NCBI GenBank assembly: GCA_029239575.1
Contig: JARBUP010000074.1
Span: 1-11,095 of the forward strand
Direction: 5' to 3'
DNA length: 11,095 bases
Source of the DNA: Bacillota bacterium
Lineage (GTDB): Bacteria; Bacillota; Clostridia; Tissierellales; Sedimentibacteraceae
Of this stretch, positions 1 through 7,572 are shown one piece after another; the first letter of the stretch is position 1; the number at the start of each line of letters is the position of its first letter. The position numbers and the translations under genes are program-made. The notes under the pieces are model-generated. The model saw only the letters and a program-made list of their open reading frames with translations. It was not told the origin of the DNA and ran no database searches.

Positions 1-791
1 ACTTCTAAAATTCCTGCAGGTATTCTTCTTTCCTTAACGTCGCCTTTTGGGGTTTTAATAACAACTGCTGATCGATTGCCTATCAAAGCCCTTGCTATAG
101 GTACAACTTGTATAGTTTCATCAGAATTTAACTTAAATAGTGTAGCTATCCCATATGGATTTGATAATACTTCAACTACACCGCCAACTTGTGCCACTTC
201 AATAGCTGAAATCATTCCAATAGGAACCTTATCTATTAGCTCTACCTCATCAACAATAGGTATTTTTTTAGTTAATCTGTTGTTGATGAGCACACCGTCA
301 TCATTCTGAATTATAGCACCCGTTATATTTATCCTATTTTGAAATAAATTAATATTTTTTGCTGCAGACTCAAAACTTATATGGGATGGAACTACTACTA
401 TATAGTCTTTATTTTCTTCGGCGCTTTGCAGATTTTCAATATTTATTGATTCTCCAACACCAATTCCAATTCCTCCCGGAGTAGATGGATTATGTCCTAT
501 CATAGTTGATTCAGTTATTATTGTTTCAGTAATAGTTTCCATTGCAACATCACCTATAACTGGTGCAGCTTCATTGATTCTAACTTCACATAAATCGTCA
601 ATATTTAAATTTGCTTTATTCAAAGCTTCAGTAAGAGATTTAAATACTCCGTTTATGTTTTGTTGAGTACCTTTTATACCTGTTGTAGAAACTATTCCAC
701 TTGACAGAAACGTAATACCTTTATCATCTATTTTTGCCAAAGCAACTTCAGTTGTTGCATTGCCAATATCTACACCAGCCACTATTTTCAT
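1..791 (-). CDS. pduG: Diol dehydratase reactivase, large (ATPase) subunit, partial
   Basis: Large subunit of the chaperone-like reactivating factor that swaps damaged cobalamin out of inactivated diol dehydratase at the cost of ATP. Only the N-terminal 263 codons are in the window; the family is about 600 residues long, so more than half lies beyond the left edge. The protein opens MKIVAGVDIGNATTEVALA, the actin/Hsp70-type phosphate-binding start of DdrA/PduG, with D8, G10 and T13-T14. Further on come a glycine-rich NPSTPGGIGIGVGE stretch and VVVPSHISFESAA, both typical of the family. The ATG at 791 has a GGAGG site about 7 bases upstream. It follows pduE by 28 bases and is the last visible gene of the operon. 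The small reactivase subunit PduH would be expected next, out of view. A glycerol dehydratase reactivase (DhaF/GdrA) is the alternative name; the dehydratase context favours PduG. Confidence 0.95.
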   Translation of the reverse strand, partial: MKIVAGVDIGNATTEVALAKIDDKGITFLSSGIVSTTGIKGTQQNINGVFKSLTEALNKANLNIDDLCEVRINEAAPVIGDVAMETITETIITESTMIGHNPSTPGGIGIGVGESINIENLQSAEENKDYIVVVPSHISFESAAKNINLFQNRINITGAIIQNDDGVLINNRLTKKIPIVDEVELIDKVPIGMISAIEVAQVGGVVEVLSNPYGIATLFKLNSDETIQVVPIARALIGNRSAVVIKTPKGDVKERRIPAGILE

Positions 792-819
792 AAAATACCT
801 CCATTGCTAAAACTAACAT

Positions 820-1329
820 TTAGTCTTTTTTAAGTCTTCCTCTTATTTCATAAACATCAGCTGATTCTCTTATGAAACTTGAATTAATTTTACAGCCATA
901 TTTATTTTCTAATTCATCGGCTATATCATATAATTCCTTTTTTGTTGAACGATATGGACGAAGAGCATTATATATTTCAAGAAGTCTGTCATCAGGAACT
1001 TTTATTAATTCAGATGCTCTCCTTAAGTTTCTTGCAAATGCATCCCTGCTTATTGATTCAGCTACCTGTGCTTGCATCTCCAATGTTTCTGGAGATATTC
1101 TCATATCATTTGGGCCTAACTCACCTTTTATCAGCTTTTCTAATGTCATTTCAGAAAGAACTTTTCCTGTTGGAGATTTCAACTGATCAGGTATTTTTTC
1201 ACCTAAAGGATAGCTTGAAGCATCTATTTTTTGAGAAGCTTTGCAAGTATCATCAGCTGCAATGCTTTCTTTACTCATATTTTTCATTACTTCTTCTATT
1301 AATTGTTTTAATAATTTTTCTTGATCCAT
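820..1329 (-). CDS. pduE: B12-dependent diol dehydratase small (gamma) subunit
   Basis: Gamma subunit of adenosylcobalamin-dependent propanediol dehydratase, which converts 1,2-propanediol to propionaldehyde inside the microcompartment. The product is 169 residues, close to the usual 173. Recognisable family blocks are YPLGEKIP, SPTGKVLSEMTLEKL, RISPETLEMQAQVAE, ARNLRRASELI, IYNALRPYRS and SFIRESADVYE. The first 20 residues (MDQEKLLKQLIEEVMKNMSK) form a separate amphipathic helix followed by a flexible, Ala/Ser-rich linker, the architecture of an encapsulation peptide. A GTG three codons upstream (1338) is open in frame but lies inside the GGGGTGG ribosome site at 1335-1341, so the ATG at 1329, 5 bases from that site, is the better start. 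It follows pduD after 17 bases. Confidence 0.96.
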   Translation of the reverse strand: MDQEKLLKQLIEEVMKNMSKESIAADDTCKASQKIDASSYPLGEKIPDQLKSPTGKVLSEMTLEKLIKGELGPNDMRISPETLEMQAQVAESISRDAFARNLRRASELIKVPDDRLLEIYNALRPYRSTKKELYDIADELENKYGCKINSSFIRESADVYEIRGRLKKD

Positions 1330-1346
1330 TATTACCACCCCTGTTA

Positions 1347-2006
1347 TTATTTAAATTCAACCTTAATTTCTTGTGGTTTTTTATCACTGTCAACATACTG
1401 AGTTTCTTTTATGTGCAGCAATGCTGCAATAGCTTGATATTTAGGTCTCGCCATCTGGTCATTTTTTACAGGAACCGGTGCAGGCGACTCACCTTTAGCA
1501 TATTTTGCTGCGTTTTTGCCTATCTGTCTGTAAGTTGCCAAGTCAATTAATGGTGCTTGTGAAAACAATTCTAAATTACTCAATGGGAACAAATCTTTTT
1601 GGTGTATAACTGTAGTTCCTTTTGATTGAATTCCTATACCAATTCCTGAACCGCTTAGTTTTGCTGAATCATGGGATACAAAAGCAACATCAGATGTTCT
1701 ATAAATTCTAACAATTCTGTAATTCATGCCTTCTTCCTCAATACCAGCAATAACTTCTTTTAAAACTTGATCATGAGGTATTCCTATTATTGTTTTAGTC
1801 TGATGTTTTCCAAATGCTGCTGCTAATCCTATAACAACTTCATTTGGTGCCTTGCCTTGAGCAAAGGTACCTACTTCAGTAAGAGTCATATTACCTGTTT
1901 CATCAGCTATTGAAGAAGTTTTAACTTCAGGTTTATCATTATTTAATTTCATTTCCTTTAGAACTTCTTCTATAACTTTTTTAATTAATTTTTCATCCAT
2001 AGCCAT
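1347..2006 (-). CDS. pduD: B12-dependent diol dehydratase medium (beta) subunit
   Basis: Beta subunit of adenosylcobalamin-dependent diol dehydratase; in the family it forms the cobalamin-binding face opposite the alpha-subunit barrel. The product is 219 residues, against about 224 in enteric PduD. Family blocks are GIPHDQVLKEVIAGIEEEG, RIVRIYRTSDVAFV, LSGSGIGIGIQSKGTTVIHQ, LFPLSNLELFSQAPL, TYRQIGKNAAKYAKGESP and NDQMARPKYQA. The N-terminal 20 residues (MAMDEKLIKKVIEEVLKEMK) form an amphipathic helix joined by a polar linker to the catalytic fold, matching the signal that directs PduD into the shell in enteric bacteria. The GTG at 2015 overlaps the GAGAGGTG ribosome site, so the ATG at 2006 (6 bases from the site) is chosen; ATG at 2000 is also possible. 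It starts 14 bases after the pduC stop. Confidence 0.96.
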   Translation of the reverse strand: MAMDEKLIKKVIEEVLKEMKLNNDKPEVKTSSIADETGNMTLTEVGTFAQGKAPNEVVIGLAAAFGKHQTKTIIGIPHDQVLKEVIAGIEEEGMNYRIVRIYRTSDVAFVSHDSAKLSGSGIGIGIQSKGTTVIHQKDLFPLSNLELFSQAPLIDLATYRQIGKNAAKYAKGESPAPVPVKNDQMARPKYQAIAALLHIKETQYVDSDKKPQEIKVEFK

Positions 2007-2020
2007 ATTTTTCACCTCTC

Positions 2021-3682
2021 TTAGAAATCTTCAGGGCTAACTGCATTTTGAATATTGCTGATTTCAGCCCATCTTTCTTTGCTCATTTGATATCCTGTTT
2101 GTGGTCCTGCATAATCATTAGCATAATTTACAGCACTTATAACTTTAAAATCTTTATCCAATATGGCAGATGTATGCAAATAATCGCCTGCAACTCTTTG
2201 TTTAAGCATTTTAAATACGCTTTCTGCAACATCCTCAAATCCAGCTTTATATAATGCCTTAACAATATCTACACCAGTTATTCCTTTGCTAATAAGCTCT
2301 TCAGCTGCTTTTAAATCTTCTACTACATTTCTGTCAGGCATATCCTTACTTCCATGAGCATAAGTTGCTGCTTCAACTTCATTGTCAGTAATTTCTGGCA
2401 ATTCAAGTTCTCTAAACAATGCTTGTATTGCTTTTGCAGCCTTGTTTCTTACCTTTACTACATCTTGCTCGCTAACAGGTTTTAATCCACCGTCAACTTT
2501 CAAGTCTCTTTGAATAATATTCCAATCATCATAGTCTTCAGCATCCCAGTTTGATCCTGCAAACATATTATCATAGTTTGGTGTTGAGCTGTAACCTGAA
2601 CAAATGTAATCTGTTCCAGGTACAAATTGCATCAATGTACGAGCAACTCTTCTTAAATCTGAATGTGTAAAAGTCTGGTCATTGCTTGATGCACATTCAA
2701 GATCCAACATCATTCCTATTAAGTTTTCAGCAAGAATAGCTCTTATACCACCAGGAACGCCGGCTGGAACTCCTACGCAGCTAACAGAACCATTTTGTGT
2801 TCCTTGAACTCCTGCACCCTTAGTTACAAATTGGCATCTTGCTTCAAGGTAAAGCATGGATTTTCCTTCTGCATATCCCATTTGAACTTCCGAACCAGTT
2901 CCAGATGTAAATCTCATTTTTAAACCTCTTGATGCATAACATGAAGCTAAAAATGATTTTGACCATGGTGTATCGTCGCCATCCATAAATACAGGTTCAG
3001 TACCATAAACTGAAACAGTTTCAGCATATGCAGTAAAGCCTCTCATACCAAGCACTAATTCAGTAGCTTCTTCAACAGCACATTGAGTTAAAACTCCTGG
3101 TCTTCCAACTTGTGAGCCTATTAAAATACCTAAAGCATTAAATGGGGCATATCTTACTATACCTACAGTTGTTTCTTGTTCATCAAATCCACGAATAGCT
3201 GCTTCAGCTGCATCTGCTGCTATCTGAATCATATTATCTTTTAAATTTGTTACGTGGCATTGGTTTGAAGGTATTTTTCTTGCTCTCATTTTTGTTGCTG
3301 CCATCATCATTTCAAGAACATTCATTTTTCCTACAACTTCAACTATTTTAGCTGGCGTCATACTTAATGTTAATTTTAATATTTCTTTTCTTGAAACATT
3401 AATATCAACAAGTTTTCGTGCTAATTCCAAAGAGTCCATAGCCATAACTTTTTCTGCATTATCTAAATTTATTGCATAGTCAGCAATAAATATATCTAAC
3501 ATATCAAAATCTTTTCTCGCTTTTCCGTCTAACTCTGTTACTTTTCCACCATTTATTTTTATGCTTGGAATAGGGTCATTAGGGCTGTCCATAGCAATAA
3601 GACCAACCTCAGCCCATTCCTTAACAAAACCATCTTTGTTTACAGGTCTTTGTGCTAATGCTTCAAATCTTTTTGATTTCAT
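2021..3682 (-). CDS. pduC: B12-dependent diol dehydratase large (alpha) subunit
   Basis: Catalytic alpha subunit of adenosylcobalamin-dependent propanediol dehydratase, a TIM-barrel radical enzyme that dehydrates 1,2-propanediol (and usually glycerol) to the aldehyde. At 553 residues it is essentially the length of the enteric enzymes (554). The active-site residues known from the Klebsiella oxytoca structure are present at the same numbers: Q141, H143, E170, E221, Q296, D335 and S362; S301 and Q336, which line the substrate pocket, are also kept. That no gap is needed over the first 362 residues shows strong conservation. The ATG at 3682 has a GGAGT ribosome site upstream, and the gene lies 24 bases after pduB. 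Diol and glycerol dehydratases are close relatives with overlapping substrates; the pdu shell genes and these pocket residues favour diol dehydratase, but glycerol may also be used. Confidence 0.97.
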   Translation of the reverse strand: MKSKRFEALAQRPVNKDGFVKEWAEVGLIAMDSPNDPIPSIKINGGKVTELDGKARKDFDMLDIFIADYAINLDNAEKVMAMDSLELARKLVDINVSRKEILKLTLSMTPAKIVEVVGKMNVLEMMMAATKMRARKIPSNQCHVTNLKDNMIQIAADAAEAAIRGFDEQETTVGIVRYAPFNALGILIGSQVGRPGVLTQCAVEEATELVLGMRGFTAYAETVSVYGTEPVFMDGDDTPWSKSFLASCYASRGLKMRFTSGTGSEVQMGYAEGKSMLYLEARCQFVTKGAGVQGTQNGSVSCVGVPAGVPGGIRAILAENLIGMMLDLECASSNDQTFTHSDLRRVARTLMQFVPGTDYICSGYSSTPNYDNMFAGSNWDAEDYDDWNIIQRDLKVDGGLKPVSEQDVVKVRNKAAKAIQALFRELELPEITDNEVEAATYAHGSKDMPDRNVVEDLKAAEELISKGITGVDIVKALYKAGFEDVAESVFKMLKQRVAGDYLHTSAILDKDFKVISAVNYANDYAGPQTGYQMSKERWAEISNIQNAVSPEDF

Positions 3683-3706
3683 TAAAATACACTCCTTAGT
3701 AAATTT

Positions 3707-4519
3707 TTATATATACGATACAGTTGAAGATTTTACTTCATCATCACTCAATGAACCTAAAAGTTGTTTTCCAACTTCTCTTGCAGCAAAAATCGCTTGT
3801 CTTACAGCTCCAGAATCACCAGAGAAAGTACAAATTACTTCATTAGAAAAACTAGTGCCGCCATTGCCTGGAGTTGCATATCCAATAACATCAACTGTAG
3901 CAGCTTTAACTGCTGTATCTGCCATTAGAACACCTATTGCTGCAGGAGCTCCAACAGTTATACCAAACGATTTTCCAATAGGAGCACCAAAAGCTTTGTT
4001 TAATGCATAGCTTGCTCTTGCAGTATATTGAAATTCTAAATGTCCTGCTGAAGTTCCATATACATCTCCAAAAGTTCTATCCAATTCTTTCAATGTTACT
4101 TCAACTGCTCTTCTTGCATCAGAAACATCTTCAGCACCAAATATTATCAAACTACCATGTCCTGCTCCGCCTTCAGTATCTCTTGGCAATTCAATTGACA
4201 ATATTTCACTATTTGTAGCCTTTATAGCTTCATCTGCAGCAAATATATGAGGACCTGCCCCAGTTCTTGCTCCAACTATTCCTATAGATTTATATTTTTT
4301 ATCAATTTTCATCATTTCATGAAGTTTATAATCAACGTTTGCAATAACAAGACCTATTGTATGTCCAATAGCAGTTCCTACAAATTCTGTTAAATTAACT
4401 GTATTTGGTTTGCTTTTTTTAACTTCTGTTTTCATTTCTACAGGTGTTTCTTTTACAGTTTCTACATCACCCATTTTTTTCATTACTTCATCCATTATCT
4501 TAGTCATTAAATCATCCAT
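3707..4519 (-). CDS. pduB: Microcompartment shell protein PduB (tandem BMC domain trimer)
   Basis: Major shell protein of the propanediol microcompartment. It carries two consecutive BMC folds (roughly residues 45-145 and 150-255), which in the family assemble as pseudohexameric trimers tiling the shell facets. The length of 270 residues equals that of Salmonella PduB. Family blocks include EFVGTAIGHTIGLVIANVD, IGIVGARTGAGPHIFAADEA, LPRDTEGGAGHGSLIIFG and GYATPGNGGTSFSNEVICTF. The N-terminal extension of about 40 residues begins with an amphipathic helix (MDDLMTKIMDEVMKKMGDV) and a charged linker before the first BMC fold; in Salmonella this extension links shell to enzyme core. A short form (PduB') from an internal start is known in enterics. 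Here Met29 is a possible internal start but has no convincing ribosome site. The main ATG at 4519 has a GGAGG site. It follows pduA by 18 bases. Confidence 0.96.
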   Translation of the reverse strand: MDDLMTKIMDEVMKKMGDVETVKETPVEMKTEVKKSKPNTVNLTEFVGTAIGHTIGLVIANVDYKLHEMMKIDKKYKSIGIVGARTGAGPHIFAADEAIKATNSEILSIELPRDTEGGAGHGSLIIFGAEDVSDARRAVEVTLKELDRTFGDVYGTSAGHLEFQYTARASYALNKAFGAPIGKSFGITVGAPAAIGVLMADTAVKAATVDVIGYATPGNGGTSFSNEVICTFSGDSGAVRQAIFAAREVGKQLLGSLSDDEVKSSTVSYI

Positions 4520-4537
4520 TATTATAATCCTCCATTA

Positions 4538-4813
4538 TTAATTGTTAGGTAATATTTTTTCTATATCAGTATGTGGTCTTGGTATTACATGAACTGAAAC
4601 AACTTCTCCCACTTTAGAAGCTGCAACTGCACCCGCATCCGTAGCTGCTTTTACTGCACCAACATCTCCTCTTACCATTACTGTTACTAATCCAGAACCT
4701 ATTTTTTCATATCCAACTAAAAATACATTTGCTGATTTCACCATTGCATCAGCTGCCTCAATTGCTCCAATTAAACCTTTGGTTTCAACCATTCCTAAAG
4801 CTTCTTTTTGCAT
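4538..4813 (-). CDS. pduA: Microcompartment shell protein PduA (single BMC domain hexamer)
   Basis: Hexameric shell protein of the propanediol microcompartment. Single Pfam BMC domain over almost all of its 91 residues (enteric PduA is 94). It starts MQKEALGMVETKGLIGAIEA and has the classic K26 at the hexamer edge, the pore loop EKIGSG with S40 at the pore-lining position of PduA (PduA numbering matches exactly), and the PRPHTD edge motif with R79. Serine at the pore suits passage of propanediol and retention of propionaldehyde in the known structure. The ATG at 4813 lies 6 bases from a GGAGG site at 4820-4824. This is the first gene of the operon; the promoter and activator sites must lie in the roughly 220 bases upstream, before the terminator at 5042-5079. 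PduJ is a near-twin of PduA, but first position in the operon, directly before pduB, indicates PduA. Confidence 0.95.
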   Translation of the reverse strand: MQKEALGMVETKGLIGAIEAADAMVKSANVFLVGYEKIGSGLVTVMVRGDVGAVKAATDAGAVAASKVGEVVSVHVIPRPHTDIEKILPNN

Positions 4814-5041
4814 TTTGATCCTCCATTTTTTTTAGTAACTTTATTAAATCTCTTTGATGCATTGTTATTGTACAATACTATCGGAATAAAAAACTTGTCC
4901 TGTTGATGCAAATTTCTTAAAATCAAATGACAATAATTTAATATAACCATTGCTAAAAATTACTCTGCTAATTTTTAATAATCGTAATTTCTGTTCGTCA
5001 TATATAAATTCTTCACGATTGATAATTATGTTTAGGAACAA
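4814..5041 (-). promoter_or_regulatory. Control region of the pdu operon
   Basis: Gene-free stretch between the pduA start and the terminator of the regulator operon. No strong sigma-70 promoter is visible on the minus strand. The best candidate is a -10 like TATTGT (4869-4874) with a GGACAA -35 17 bases upstream (4892-4897), both weak, as expected for an activator-dependent promoter. Candidate operator elements are a pair of similar 12-base blocks at 5006-5017 and 4986-4997, 20 bases apart (CGTGAAGAATTT and CGAACAGAAATT on the minus strand, 9 of 12 positions alike), the 8-base direct repeat TGCATCAA at 4903-4910 and 4854-4861, and an AT-only palindrome at 4954-4977. The AraC-type regulator encoded next door is the obvious candidate activator. 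No cobalamin riboswitch and no convincing catabolite (cre) site were seen here. Element assignment is inference. Confidence 0.4.
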
Positions 5042-5079
5042 AAAAATAACAGTGACAATAAATCTTCACTGTTATTTTT
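5042..5079 (-). terminator. Intrinsic terminator of the two-component operon
   Basis: Perfect 14-base inverted repeat (arms 5042-5055 and 5066-5079, TAACAGTGA core flanked by A and T runs) around a 10-base loop. It lies about 40 bases beyond the stop of the response regulator gene. On the minus strand the stem ends in a T run, so it should stop transcription from the regulators before it enters the pdu promoter. The A tract on the other side makes it potentially bidirectional, though no plus-strand gene here would use it. Confidence 0.9.
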
Positions 5080-5117
5080 GATTTAGGTTTCTAATTAACA
5101 TAATATTTAATTATGTA

Positions 5118-6185
5118 TTAAATTTTTGAAACCAATATTTTTGAATATTTTTCCCTATATTCAGTAGGTGTCATTCCAACATTCTTTTTAAATACTTTGC
5201 TGAAATAATTTGCTTCTTCGTATGATAGTTCAATTGCTATATTTATAATAGGATTATTTGTATTTACAAGAATTTCCTTGGCTAACTCCATTTTCTTATC
5301 AATGATATAATTAATAAAATTAATGTTTTTCTCTTTCTTGAATAGCTTACTCATATAATATATGCTCAAATTAGAATATTCAGCTATTTCGTCTAAAGAA
5401 ATTCCTTTTTTAATATTTCTGTCGATATAATTCAATACTTTATTAATGTCCATTTCATTGTTATCACTGTTTGCAAATTCTATTATCTCATCAAATATAT
5501 TATCAATTACACGAACAAAATTGCTATACATTTCATACTTGGCATATTTTTGGATACGTATGTTTGTAATTTTGTCTAATTTGATTTTAAAGTCTTTTAT
5601 AGATTTTAGTTTCAAATCAATACATATATTTATTATCTCATCTGCAAAATCTATAATATATTTTGAAATATTATTATTGAATGAAGTATTTTCATAAATT
5701 TCAAATATTAATTTTTTTATAATACTAACTGAATTACTATATGAATGCTGTTCAATCATTTCATTTCTTAATTCTTTAATACATGACTTGAAAAAACTGT
5801 AATTATAATCTTCTTCCTTATTATAAAAATATTGCTTCAATGTTTCTATTATTAATGAAGGTTTAACTGGTTTTATTAAATAATCTTCTACTTTTAATTT
5901 TAAAACTGCATGCTCAACCTTAAAATTGTTATATGCCGTCATAACAATAACAATTATTTTAGGGTAATTATTTTTAATATACCTTATAACCTCTAAGCCA
6001 GTAATTCCAGGTATGTTTATATCTATAAAAACTAAATCAATTTGATTTCTTTCCAAAATGTTTATAGCTTCATACCCGTTAGTAGCCGTTCCTACAATTT
6101 CAATATTGTTCATATTATTAAGCAATATATCTTTTAATGCCATTATTTCTATTTCTTCATCTTCAACTAATAATATTTTGCACAT
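5118..6185 (-). CDS. Response regulator, receiver plus AraC-type DNA-binding domain
   Basis: Transcription factor of a two-component pair, 355 residues. Residues 1-120 form a CheY-like receiver: acidic cluster E8-D9-E10, phospho-acceptor D55 in FIDINIPG, T83 in VMTAYN and K105 in LIKPVKP. The C-terminal 100 residues (about 250-350) are an AraC/XylS double helix-turn-helix, with SLDEIAEYSNLSIYYMSKLF in the first unit and NYFSKVFKKNVGMTPTEYR in the second. The middle 120 residues are a helical, Ile/Lys/Asn-rich linker without a motif I recognise. The start is the ATG at 6185, which has an AGGAAG site; an upstream in-frame TTG at 6215 lacks one and the receiver fold begins only at MCKILLVEDEE. 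It follows the kinase gene by 45 bases and precedes pdu on the same strand, so it probably activates pdu in response to the kinase. The target is inferred from position only. Confidence 0.92.
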   Translation of the reverse strand: MCKILLVEDEEIEIMALKDILLNNMNNIEIVGTATNGYEAINILERNQIDLVFIDINIPGITGLEVIRYIKNNYPKIIVIVMTAYNNFKVEHAVLKLKVEDYLIKPVKPSLIIETLKQYFYNKEEDYNYSFFKSCIKELRNEMIEQHSYSNSVSIIKKLIFEIYENTSFNNNISKYIIDFADEIINICIDLKLKSIKDFKIKLDKITNIRIQKYAKYEMYSNFVRVIDNIFDEIIEFANSDNNEMDINKVLNYIDRNIKKGISLDEIAEYSNLSIYYMSKLFKKEKNINFINYIIDKKMELAKEILVNTNNPIINIAIELSYEEANYFSKVFKKNVGMTPTEYREKYSKILVSKI

Positions 6186-6230
6186 TAGTTCACTTCCTTT
6201 ATTAACAATATTCAATAAATTATTTAAATA

Positions 6231-7484
6231 TTAATCTATTTTTCTGTTTAGATTTAGGTTTAGTCTTATTCTTACCAAAGTTCCTTCCTTTGGTTTATTG
6301 CTGCTTTGAATTTCCAATCCGTAATTTTCTCCAAACATATATATCAATCTTTTGTTAACATTATTTATTCCTATTGATTCTTCTTTAAATTTATAATTTT
6401 CAGTAATATTTAATAATTTTTGAATTTTTTCCTTTGGTATTCCATCTCCGTCATCTTTTATATCTATTATTAAATTATTACCATCATCGTAAGCATTTAT
6501 ATCTATGTTTGCACCTTCTACTTTTACTTCAGCAACGTATTTTATAATGTTCTCAATCATAGGCTGCAGTATCATAAAAGGACAAATTACATCATTATAT
6601 CTCTCCGAACAATTAATGTTATAATTTAATCTATCACCCATTCGTAATTTTTGTATTTTCAAATAATTATTACAGTGTTCCAATTCATCTTTTATAGTAA
6701 CAAGTTCAGCATGATTCTTATTTAAAACATATTTCATCATATCAGAAAATGCAAAAGCTATGTCTTCAGTTCTTACTGCTTTTTCTAAATAAGCAAGCCT
6801 ACATATTGTATTTAGAGCATTAAAAAGAAAATGAGGATTTATTTGATAATATAATGCCTGTAACTCAGCATCTTTCAAAGACTTTTCAAGCTCATTCCTA
6901 ATTTTTTCTTCTTTTAAAAGTCTTAATTGGTTTTCATTTAACTCTTTTTTAACTGAGTTTACATATGCTTTTTCAACTATATAATTAGCTATTTCATGTA
7001 TTGTAATTGCAGTTGCTTCGATTTTACTATAAGGAATTTCATTTATTTCATCATAAGCATTTTTTAATTCTTCATTTTTTTCTATTTCTAAGCTAACATT
7101 ACTATTTATTATAGATGTCAGTTTTTTTGTATTCTCATCTTCCACTTTTACTTGACCTGAAAGTATTGCACCTAAATAATTGCCATTAACCATGATTGGA
7201 ACAGCAAAATCAACTAAACCGGAATGACATTTATATACATATGGCTCTCCCTTTATATTAGCATGTAATCCTCCGTGAGCATCGCATTGATAACATATCT
7301 CTTTATATTCATCAATTTTTCTCAAATAATTACAAAACTTTGTAAATCCTACAGGTTCAGTAACTGGGTTTCCTTTTAAATCTACCACTACAAAAGCAAT
7401 ACCTGTTGCTTTTGACATATTTACCAGTATTGTCTGCAGTATGTCAATATCAATATACTTATTTATCTTCATAGACTCTTCCAT
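6231..7484 (-). CDS. Cytoplasmic sensor histidine kinase with PocR ligand-binding domain
   Basis: Sensor kinase of 417 residues with no membrane segment or signal peptide, so it reads an intracellular signal. Residues about 10-175 match the PocR sensory domain (PF10114), the domain with which the one-component activator PocR senses 1,2-propanediol: FCNYLR, EICYQCDAHGGLHA, YKCHSGLVDFAVPI and LGAILSGQVKVED, including cysteines C51, C64, C67 and C86. A coiled coil (about 175-210) leads to a LytS/YehU-type kinase (His_kinase, PF06580): YYQINPHFLFNALNTICRL with H218, an N box around ILQPMIENIIKY (305-316), and the ATP-lid glycines DDGDGIP (344-350) and GINNVNKRL (372-380). The ATG at 7484 has an AAGGAGG site 8 bases away. 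It heads the operon with the response regulator. The likely ligand is propanediol or a similar small molecule; this is inferred from the domain and the pdu neighbours. Confidence 0.92.
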   Translation of the reverse strand: MEESMKINKYIDIDILQTILVNMSKATGIAFVVVDLKGNPVTEPVGFTKFCNYLRKIDEYKEICYQCDAHGGLHANIKGEPYVYKCHSGLVDFAVPIMVNGNYLGAILSGQVKVEDENTKKLTSIINSNVSLEIEKNEELKNAYDEINEIPYSKIEATAITIHEIANYIVEKAYVNSVKKELNENQLRLLKEEKIRNELEKSLKDAELQALYYQINPHFLFNALNTICRLAYLEKAVRTEDIAFAFSDMMKYVLNKNHAELVTIKDELEHCNNYLKIQKLRMGDRLNYNINCSERYNDVICPFMILQPMIENIIKYVAEVKVEGANIDINAYDDGNNLIIDIKDDGDGIPKEKIQKLLNITENYKFKEESIGINNVNKRLIYMFGENYGLEIQSSNKPKEGTLVRIRLNLNLNRKID

Positions 7485-7523
7485 TCAGAAATCCTCCTTA
7501 AAAATAGTATTAATTAATAATTA

Positions 7524-7550
7524 CATGCTTATGTTTATGTTCATGCTTAT
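7524..7550 (-). repeat. 9-base direct repeat in the leader of the kinase gene
   Basis: CATGCTTAT (plus strand) occurs at 7524-7532 and again at 7542-7550, exactly 18 bases apart, with a related TATGTTTAT between. It lies just downstream of the TATAAT promoter, in the untranslated leader of the two-component transcript. A protein-binding site or leader element is possible; no function can be assigned. The same 9-mer, read as ATAAGCATG, recurs at 8058-8066 within a small hairpin of the riboswitch region. Confidence 0.5.
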
Positions 7551-7572
7551 ACTTCTTGGAAACGTATTTCTA

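Noticed and set aside
872..1550. Plus-strand open frames of 104 and 202 codons across pduE and pduD
   Set aside because: They lie antisense to strongly conserved dehydratase subunit genes, have no ribosome site and give low-complexity Leu/Phe/Ser-rich products; they are by-products of the codon use of the real genes.
3561..4218. Plus-strand open frames opposite pduB and the start of pduC
   Set aside because: Antisense to well-recognised family members and without start signals; the Ala/Pro-rich product reflects the complementary strand of BMC codons.
4954..4977. AT-only palindrome (AAAAATTA/TAATTTTT, 6-base loop) as a second terminator
   Set aside because: The stem contains no G-C pairs and would be unstable as a terminator; a perfect terminator for the regulator operon already exists at 5042-5079. 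It is kept only as a possible operator element.
4814..5117. A cobalamin riboswitch or cre site controlling pdu directly
   Set aside because: No B12 box, no GCCACTG-like block and no good cre match were found on either strand of this region.
6186..6215. TTG start adding 10 residues to the response regulator
   Set aside because: The extension overlaps the AGGAAG ribosome site of the ATG at 6185, and the receiver fold starts normally from that ATG.
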